A DNA stretch of 53,944 bases from an uncultured Eubacteriales bacterium (GTDB lineage: Bacteria; Bacillota; Clostridia; Christensenellales; UMGS416). The notes beneath the pieces are model-generated. The model had not been told where the DNA came from and did not search any database. It saw only the letters and a program-made list of their open reading frames with translations. Each line of letters begins with the position of its first letter. Positions within the stretch are counted from its first letter, which is position 1. Positions 48,737 to 53,944 of the stretch are shown in pieces. A program made the translations under genes and the position numbers. The stretch spans positions 1 to 53,944 of the forward strand of contig UQLW01000021.1 in NCBI GenBank assembly GCA_900542005.1, written 5' to 3'.

Positions 48737-50214
48737 CGCTTGCTCCTGACAAAGTCCAGCAGGCTGCTCCGCATATCCGCGGCGCCGCCCCGCTGCGTGT
48801 GCAGCTCGGGCATATCCCATACCCGAAGAATCGCCTCAGGGGCCGGCACGCCGGAGGCCGCCTCCAGATCGAGAATGGCCTGCCGTCCGTCCCTTCCGTC
48901 CGTGGCTTGGCCGATGGCTTCTAACACCGTTGCGCTGAATTTGTAGGGGCTGGCCGTGGCCAGTGCCACCGCCAGCCGCCGGCGCGGCGCAGCGCGGCGG
49001 TATTGCTCCAGCACCTGCAGCGCCACGGCTGTATGGGGATCCACCAGCCGCCCCTGCCGGTATGCCCCGGCGATGGCCTGGCGGGTCATCTCATCATCGG
49101 CGCAGCCGGCCCAAAAGCCTTCCAGGGCCGTCTGCCATTCGGGCAGCCTGTAGTGTCCGTCCCTGGCCAGCGCCTGCATCCACCCCGCAACCCGGCCCGC
49201 GTCGCGGCCGGCCGCCTCGAACAGGAGCCGTTCCAGATTGCTCGATACCAGGATATCCATAGAGGGCGAAAGGGTCTTGTGGAAGGGGCGGCGCACATCA
49301 TAGCCGCCCTGCCGGAAGAAATCGGTCAGCACACGGTTGGCATTGGAGGCGCAGACCAGCTCGCCGACCGGCAGCCCCATGGCCCGGGCATACCATCCGG
49401 CCAGGATATCGCCAAAGTTGCCGGTGGGCACCACGAAATCCACCTTCTCCCCCAGCGCCAGGAGCCCCTCCTCCACCAGGCGCCCATAGGCATAGAAATA
49501 GTATACGATCTGCGGCAGCAGCCGCCCGATATTCATGGAGTTGGCCGAGGATACCCGCCATTTCGCCTCTGAAAGGGCCGCAAGGAAGGGCCCGTCGCCC
49601 TGCAGCGCCTTCACCTGCCGCTGGGCGTCGTCAAAATTCCCCTCCAGCCCATACACCCACACATTCTCCCCAGGCTGCGTCACCATCTGCCGCCGCTGGG
49701 CGGGGCTCACGCCCTCGCTGGGGTACAGCACCGCCACGCGGGTGCCCGGCACGTCTGCAAAGCCCTCCAGCGCGGCCTTGCCCGTGTCGCCGCTGGTGGC
49801 CGCCAGCACCAGCACGCCCCGCTCCTCCCCAGTGATCCGGGCCGATTCCACCATCAGGCGGGGCAGCAGCTGCAAAGCCAGGTCCTTGAAGGCCAGCGTG
49901 GGGCCGTGATACAGCTCCAAAAGATAGGTATCCTGATCCAGACGGCTCACCGGGGCGGGCCCGCATATCTCAAAGCGCCCCGGGCTGTAGGTTTCCTCCA
50001 GCAGCGCCTCCAGGCGGTCAAATTCCTCCAGGAAGGGGTGCAGAACCGCATAGGCCAGCTGATGATAGGGCAGCCGGAAAAGGCCCGCCAGCCGGTCCTG
50101 GGGGATCCGCGGCAGATGCTCCGGCGTCCACAGGCCGCCATCGGGCGCAAGGCCCATCAGGATCGCTTCCGCAGCCGATACGGGGCCCGCGCCCCGGGTG
50201 CTTATATACCGCAT
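48733..50214 (-). CDS. thrC: Threonine synthase
   Basis: The 493-residue protein is a PLP enzyme of the longer bacterial type: MRYISTRG, PDGGLWTPEHLP, YHGPTLAFKDLAL with the PLP lysine, and AATSGDTGKAAL. It turns O-phosphohomoserine into threonine. Size (about 490 residues) fits the class I form used in many Firmicutes and Proteobacteria. It begins 3 bases after the hom stop and overlaps thrB by 4 bases. Confidence 0.95.
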   Translation of the reverse strand: MRYISTRGAGPVSAAEAILMGLAPDGGLWTPEHLPRIPQDRLAGLFRLPYHQLAYAVLHPFLEEFDRLEALLEETYSPGRFEICGPAPVSRLDQDTYLLELYHGPTLAFKDLALQLLPRLMVESARITGEERGVLVLAATSGDTGKAALEGFADVPGTRVAVLYPSEGVSPAQRRQMVTQPGENVWVYGLEGNFDDAQRQVKALQGDGPFLAALSEAKWRVSSANSMNIGRLLPQIVYYFYAYGRLVEEGLLALGEKVDFVVPTGNFGDILAGWYARAMGLPVGELVCASNANRVLTDFFRQGGYDVRRPFHKTLSPSMDILVSSNLERLLFEAAGRDAGRVAGWMQALARDGHYRLPEWQTALEGFWAGCADDEMTRQAIAGAYRQGRLVDPHTAVALQVLEQYRRAAPRRRLAVALATASPYKFSATVLEAIGQATDGRDGRQAILDLEAASGVPAPEAILRVWDMPELHTQRGGAADMRSSLLDFVRSKR

Positions 50215-50217
50215 ACC

Positions 50218-51504
50218 TTACGCCTCCTTTTCCACGCGGATGACGTTGACCACCTGATCCACCACGTCCAGCAGCGCCATCTCGTCCACCGCGGCCCGCA
50301 GCGCCGTCTCGCCGGCCGGGTGGGTAATGACCACAATGGGCACCGTGCCGCTGCCCTGGCCCAGCTGGATCACCTGCCGGAGGCTGACGCCATGGCTGCC
50401 CAGCACCGAGGAGAAGGCACCCAGGGCGCCGGGCTCATCCTTCACACGGATATGGATATAGTAGGCGGTCTTCCAGTTGGCCGTCAGCGGGAACCCTGCG
50501 CGGCGGGCTGTAGGCTCCAGGAAGGCGGGCCGCTCATGGTGGCCGCCGCAGCAGGCTGCCACCACCATATCGGACACCACGGCGCTGGCGGTGGGCATGG
50601 CGCCGGCCCCCCGGCCGTATAGCATGATCTCCCCGGCCGCGTCGCCCTTGAGATAGATGGCGTTAAAGGCGCCGCGCACGGTGGCCATGGGGTGCTTATC
50701 GGGGATAAAGGTGGGATGCACCCGCACCTGCAGCGTACCGTTCTCCACCCGGCCGATGGCCATCAGCTTCAGCGTCAGGCCCAGGCTCTGGCCATATTGG
50801 ATATCCTCCCGGGTGATGCGGGTGATCCCCTCGCAATAGATGTCCTCCACCCGTACCCGCTGTCCAAAGGCCAGCGACGCCAGAATCGCCAGCTTATAGG
50901 CGGCGTCCTGCCCGCCTACATCCAGCGAAGGGTCCGGCTCTGCATAGCCCCTTTGCTGCGCGTCGGCCAGGGCACGGGGATAGTCCCAGCCGGCCTCGGC
51001 CATGTTGGTCAATATCGCGTTGGTGGTGCCGTTGACAATCCCCATGATCTTGCTGACAGCGTTGGCCTGCAGCGAGCGGTTCAGCGCCCCGATAACCGGA
51101 ATGCCGCCAGCGGCCGAGGCTTCATAATACAGCCCGCCGCCCCCCTGGCGCGCCGCCTCGTTCAGCTCCTCCCAGGCCTGCGAAACCACCACCTTATTGG
51201 CCGTTACCACAGTTTTGCCCCGCCTTAGCGCCTCAATCAGGTAGCTCCGGGCCGGCTCCAGCCCGCCCATGAACTCCGCGATCAGCTCAATGGAGCTGTC
51301 CTGAAGGATATCCTGCGGGTCCGTTGTCAGCACGCTGTCCTCAATGGGGACGCTCCTGGGTTTCTCCAGGCTGCGCACCAGTACCCGTTTAATCAAAAAG
51401 TCCACCTGATCCCGTTCGCAAAGCTGCTCGTGCCGGCGCTGGATCAGCTGCCATACGCCCGAGCCGATATTCCCAAGCCCCAGGAAGCCCACATGGATTT
51501 TCAC
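50218..51504 (-). CDS. hom: Homoserine dehydrogenase with C-terminal ACT domain
   Basis: The 428-residue protein has an NAD(P)-binding fold (HVGFLGLGNIGSGVWQLI), the catalytic region GIVNGTTNAILTNMAEAGWD with DIYCEGITRIT later, and a C-terminal ACT domain (about 345-425: YYIHIRVKDEPGALGAFSSVL) for feedback by threonine. It reduces aspartate semialdehyde to homoserine. I chose GTG at 51504, with GAGGAG upstream; longer frames extend over the promoter. First gene of hom-thrC-thrB. Confidence 0.95.
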   Translation of the reverse strand: MKIHVGFLGLGNIGSGVWQLIQRRHEQLCERDQVDFLIKRVLVRSLEKPRSVPIEDSVLTTDPQDILQDSSIELIAEFMGGLEPARSYLIEALRRGKTVVTANKVVVSQAWEELNEAARQGGGGLYYEASAAGGIPVIGALNRSLQANAVSKIMGIVNGTTNAILTNMAEAGWDYPRALADAQQRGYAEPDPSLDVGGQDAAYKLAILASLAFGQRVRVEDIYCEGITRITREDIQYGQSLGLTLKLMAIGRVENGTLQVRVHPTFIPDKHPMATVRGAFNAIYLKGDAAGEIMLYGRGAGAMPTASAVVSDMVVAACCGGHHERPAFLEPTARRAGFPLTANWKTAYYIHIRVKDEPGALGAFSSVLGSHGVSLRQVIQLGQGSGTVPIVVITHPAGETALRAAVDEMALLDVVDQVVNVIRVEKEA

Positions 51505-51538
51505 GCGCTTATTCTCCTCTTCTCCGATTTTTCCTGTA

Positions 51539-51567
51539 ATTATACACATCCGCGGGCCTTTTGTCAC
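51539..51567 (-). promoter_or_regulatory. Promoter of the hom-thrC-thrB operon
   Basis: On the minus strand GTGACA (51562-51567), 17 bases, perfect TATAAT (51539-51544). The leader is short (about 30 bases), so no T-box or attenuator fits. Confidence 0.78.
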
Positions 51568-51615
51568 TTTATTTGTGGCCCGACAGGAATTTTCGTCAGA
51601 TTGCACTTTCCTATC

Positions 51616-51644
51616 TATCCATCCCCGGGCATTGAAGATATAAT
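51616..51644 (+). promoter_or_regulatory. Probable promoter of the six-span membrane protein
   Basis: TATCCA (51616-51621), 17 bases, TATAAT (51639-51644). The -35 is weak; the -10 is perfect. Confidence 0.5.
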
Positions 51645-51684
51645 AGAAGTGTTCCATTTCATCCGGCAATAGGAGGATTCGCTC

Positions 51685-52629
51685 ATGACCTGGACCCGCG
51701 GCATCCGTAATCTGATCAGGCATCCATTGTACCTGGTGATCACCTTACTGCCCGTACTGCTGATTGCCATGCTGTTATTTCCCCTTATGCAGAATATTTT
51801 GGCCCTTATCGAGCAGGCCGCAGTGCAGCAGGCTTACGGCACATATTATGAATATCACGAGGAATGGTCGGCGCCGGAAGTCCTCCAGCTGGCCAGCGCT
51901 TTTATACCCATCCTGGGCATAGCCCTAATCATCAGCCTCGTCGCCCTTTTGTCGCAGCTGCTGCTGACGCCCGTCGCCTTTCAGTATCTGGGCGACGCCA
52001 CGCGCCTGGGCGCCGTGCCGGCTGGCTTTGCCGGGCGCGGCCTGCGCCGGATGTGGTGGAAGCCCTTTGTCTATTCCCTGCTGCTTTCCCTCTGTCTCAA
52101 TGTATCGGTTTCCTCGGTTATGCTGTTCATATTTCCCATGGCGTCCCTGCTGCATGCGCCGCTTGTGGGGCTTGCCGGCTATGTTATGCTCATCATCGTG
52201 CTTCTGTTTGTGGGGATCACCATCTCCATGGTCACGGCGATGTTCTATGCCAGCATCGCCCTGGAGGACTTACCCTTTTTTACCGCCGTGGGCCGGGCCT
52301 TCTCCCGGACCTTCTCGCATTTCGGCCGGCTGCTGGGCGCTATGTCCGCGTCAACCGCGCTGACGCTTATCTTCGCTATCCTGGCATACATCCCCTTCTG
52401 CCTATCGGTAAACAGCGCGGTTGACGCCATCGGCGGGCTAGCCGGGCCGAGTGAGATCGCCCGGTTTATGGAGATCTTCTCCACGCGCTTCGCCCTGCTG
52501 GCGCTGGTTATCGCGGTTCTCGGCTGGCTTGCAAACTGCTTCGTGACCAGCTACAGCTTTCAGCTGACCCATGAATGCCTGACGCCGTCTCAGCCCCCAG
52601 AGCCCGAAAAGGGGCCGGACGCACTATAG
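51685..52629 (+). CDS. Six-span integral membrane protein of unknown function
   Basis: The 314-residue protein has about six hydrophobic helices (about residues 15-38, 70-95, 125-155, 160-185, 215-245 and 265-295). The N-terminal MTWTRGIRNLIRHPLYL and the RAFSRTFSHFGRLLG segment resemble general glycerophosphoryl-diester-esterase membrane-domain or DUF-type membrane proteins; I do not assign a family. AGGAGG precedes the ATG at 51685 by about 9 bases. It is single, ended by the hairpin at 52645. Confidence 0.75.
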   Translation: MTWTRGIRNLIRHPLYLVITLLPVLLIAMLLFPLMQNILALIEQAAVQQAYGTYYEYHEEWSAPEVLQLASAFIPILGIALIISLVALLSQLLLTPVAFQYLGDATRLGAVPAGFAGRGLRRMWWKPFVYSLLLSLCLNVSVSSVMLFIFPMASLLHAPLVGLAGYVMLIIVLLFVGITISMVTAMFYASIALEDLPFFTAVGRAFSRTFSHFGRLLGAMSASTALTLIFAILAYIPFCLSVNSAVDAIGGLAGPSEIARFMEIFSTRFALLALVIAVLGWLANCFVTSYSFQLTHECLTPSQPPEPEKGPDAL

Positions 52630-52644
52630 CCGCGCAGCGCCCAG

Positions 52645-52680
52645 CCGCCCGGCCCCGCTTGGGGCCGGGCGGTTTGCTTT
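52645..52680 (+). terminator. Terminator of the six-span membrane protein gene
   Basis: Perfect 12-bp stem CCGCCCGGCCCC (52645-52656) / 52661-52672 with loop GCTT, then TTTGCTTTT. Confidence 0.85.
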
Positions 52681-52719
52681 TCCCGCGCCGCCGGGCTGCC
52701 TCGTAAAATGCGAGTGGTT

Positions 52720-52748
52720 TTGCCCATCGCCCGCGGCTGTGCTATACT
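52720..52748 (+). promoter_or_regulatory. Promoter of the VanRS-like operon
   Basis: TTGCCC (52720-52725), 17 bases, TATACT (52743-52748). Confidence 0.65.
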
Positions 52749-52794
52749 GTTGCTGATGTGACCCTGCCGGGGCTAATGAATAGGAGGAGGATCG

Positions 52795-53490
52795 ATGGAC
52801 GGAAACATCCTGCTGGTGGACGACGAAAAGGAAATTGCCGACCTGATGGAAGTCTATCTGAAAAACGAGGGCTTTACGGTCTATAAATATTATGACGGGC
52901 TTCAGGCCTTATCCTGCGTGGAGCATACGCAGCTGGATCTCGCCCTGCTGGATGTGATGCTGCCGGGCATCGACGGCTTCAGGCTGTGCCAGAAAATACG
53001 GGAGCGCTACTTTTTCCCCATTATCATGCTCACGGCGAAGGTGGAGGATATGGACAAAATCATGGGGCTGACCCTGGGCGCCGACGATTATATCACCAAG
53101 CCCTTTAACCCCCTGGAGGTGGTGGCCCGGGTCAAAACCCAGCTGCGCCGCTACACCCGCTATAACCGGGGCGACGCGCCGGAGGCTGCCCAGGAGCACG
53201 ATATCCGCGGCCTGGTGATTAACCATGACACCCATAAATGCACGCTTTACGGCAAGCCTGTCTCCCTGACGCCCATCGAGTTTTCCATCCTGTGGTATTT
53301 ATGCGAGCACAAGGGGCGCGTCGTGCCCTCGGAGGAGCTTTTCGAGGCCGTATGGGGTGAAAAGTATCTGGACAACAACAACACCGTGATGGCGCATATC
53401 GGCCGCCTGCGGGACAAGCTTAAGGAGCCCGCCCGCAGGCCCCGCTTCATCAAGACGGTGTGGGGGGTCGGGTATCAGATCGATGCGTAA
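52795..53490 (+). CDS. VanR-like OmpR/PhoB-type response regulator
   Basis: The 231-residue protein has a receiver domain (residues 1-118: VDDEKEIADLMEVYLKNEGF, phospho-acceptor aspartate in LLDVMLPGIDGF, ADDYITKPFNPLE) and a C-terminal winged-helix domain (about 140-231, LTPIEFSILWYLCEHKGRVV, IKTVWGVGYQID). The EIADLMEVYLKNEG, YDGLQA and SLTPIEFSIL parts are strikingly like enterococcal VanR. It would act with the histidine kinase encoded next. No vanH/A/X genes are in the window, so regulation of glycopeptide resistance is not shown; such orphan VanR-like regulators are common in Clostridia. AGGAGG precedes the ATG. Confidence 0.93.
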   Translation: MDGNILLVDDEKEIADLMEVYLKNEGFTVYKYYDGLQALSCVEHTQLDLALLDVMLPGIDGFRLCQKIRERYFFPIIMLTAKVEDMDKIMGLTLGADDYITKPFNPLEVVARVKTQLRRYTRYNRGDAPEAAQEHDIRGLVINHDTHKCTLYGKPVSLTPIEFSILWYLCEHKGRVVPSEELFEAVWGEKYLDNNNTVMAHIGRLRDKLKEPARRPRFIKTVWGVGYQIDA

Positions 53491-53944
53491 CGAAAAAAGG
53501 CTATCCCAAACCAACCGCCGGCTGTCCACCCGCCTGTTCTGGCAGCTGATCCTGGCCCTGTGCGCCTATACGGTCAGCGGCGTATTTTTCTACTTCCTCG
53601 CCCGCAATCTATACAATCTTTTTATCTGGCAGGGCAATGAGCTGATCTATCAGCTGGTGCACTGGCTGGATATGCGGGCGGATATCGTGGTGCTGCTTTA
53701 TCTCATGATCGGGTATGTGGCCATCTTTCTGCATTATTGGCGGCAGCCCTTCCGCTATATCGGAGAGATCGCCCAGGCTACCGAGCAGGTCGTCCGGGCT
53801 GATGACGAGCTCATCACCCTGCCCGGCGCGCTGCAGGAATTCGAGCTGAAAATGAACCAGCTTAAGCTGAAGCTGCGGGATAACGAGCGGGCCGCCCGGG
53901 AGGCGGAGCAGCGCAAGAACGACCTGGTGGTGTATCTGGCCCAC
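53483..53944 (+). CDS. VanS-like sensor histidine kinase, N-terminal part (3' end outside window)
   Basis: The frame starts at ATG 53483, overlapping the regulator's stop by 8 bases, and runs to the edge (154 residues). Two membrane helices (about 19-42 and 68-85) enclose a short external segment (about 43-67). A HAMP-like linker and coiled coil follow, and the visible part ends in KNDLVVYLAH. In VanS the matching segment precedes DIKTPL, so the last residue in the window is the phospho-acceptor histidine. The dimerisation and ATPase domains lie beyond the edge. Confidence 0.88.
   Translation, partial: MRNEKRLSQTNRRLSTRLFWQLILALCAYTVSGVFFYFLARNLYNLFIWQGNELIYQLVHWLDMRADIVVLLYLMIGYVAIFLHYWRQPFRYIGEIAQATEQVVRADDELITLPGALQEFELKMNQLKLKLRDNERAAREAEQRKNDLVVYLAH

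Noticed and set aside
51505..51567. A threonine T-box or attenuator leading hom
   Set aside because: The distance from promoter to start is only about 30 bases, too short for either.
52795..53944. Calling a vancomycin-resistance cluster
   Set aside because: Only the regulator and part of a kinase are present; no ligase or dipeptidase genes are seen.

Overview
The window looks like a chromosomal stretch from a GC-rich, Gram-positive anaerobe of the Clostridia. The signs are strong AGGAGG ribosome-binding sites, TTGACA/TATAAT-type promoters, an electron-bifurcating NfnAB pair, an iron-containing alcohol dehydrogenase, two cell-wall proteins with clostridial xPxTG sorting signals, and a VanRS-like two-component system. 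A fucosidase, many sugar enzymes and the surface proteins suggest a host-associated (gut) lifestyle; that is an inference.

Layout. Bases 1-270 are the edge of a Tn4451-type mobile element (a TnpW-like protein end) abutting a glycoside-hydrolase-like gene that has lost its front. Bases 1460-4743 (minus) hold an operon of Nudix hydrolase, histidine phosphatase and AEC transporter, then an Eis-like acetyltransferase. Bases 4850-6835 hold an autoregulated-looking GntR/ABC-transporter operon. Bases 6872-9740 are a divergent locus: a LysR regulator faces a small cysteine-containing protein, a DUF3737 protein and a cyclophilin-like lipoprotein. Bases 9915-13996 hold a pentapeptide-repeat protein, an alpha-L-fucosidase and a DUF5107/TPR protein. 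Bases 14078-17265 hold a glycosyltransferase fused to an acyltransferase, divergent from a sugar isomerase/epimerase. Bases 17415-21200 are a 1191-residue wall-anchored beta-helix protein.

Bases 21220-26967 hold the ACT/PFL pair, the iron alcohol dehydrogenase with a possible Rex site, and nfnAB. Bases 27075-35204 (minus) appear to be one eight-gene unit: BadF-type kinase, ROK regulator, two tandem DegT aminotransferases, a ceramidase-like protein, two GNAT acetyltransferases and a nitrilase-family protein. This is the best candidate for an undescribed pathway. Bases 35320-35597 carry initiator and elongator tRNA-Met under a perfect consensus promoter; both have an irregular T-stem as read here.

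Bases 35986-39861 (minus) encode a heterodimeric ABC exporter with one degenerate ATP site. Bases 40076-43748 (minus) hold glnS, gltX and a small membrane protein. Bases 43836-45619 hold a NYN/LOTUS-like protein facing a HAD phosphatase. Bases 45637-46849 encode a second xPxTG surface protein whose leader has repeated CCTCNGAGG palindromes, followed by an AT-rich stretch with an orphan membrane-anchored protein. Bases 47849-51567 (minus) are the threonine operon hom-thrC-thrB. The right end has a six-span membrane protein and a VanR/VanS-like pair, the kinase cut by the window edge at its phospho-acceptor histidine.

No CRISPR array, rRNA, intact transposase, phage structural gene or replication origin was seen. 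All functional calls come from reading the sequence; no database search was run.
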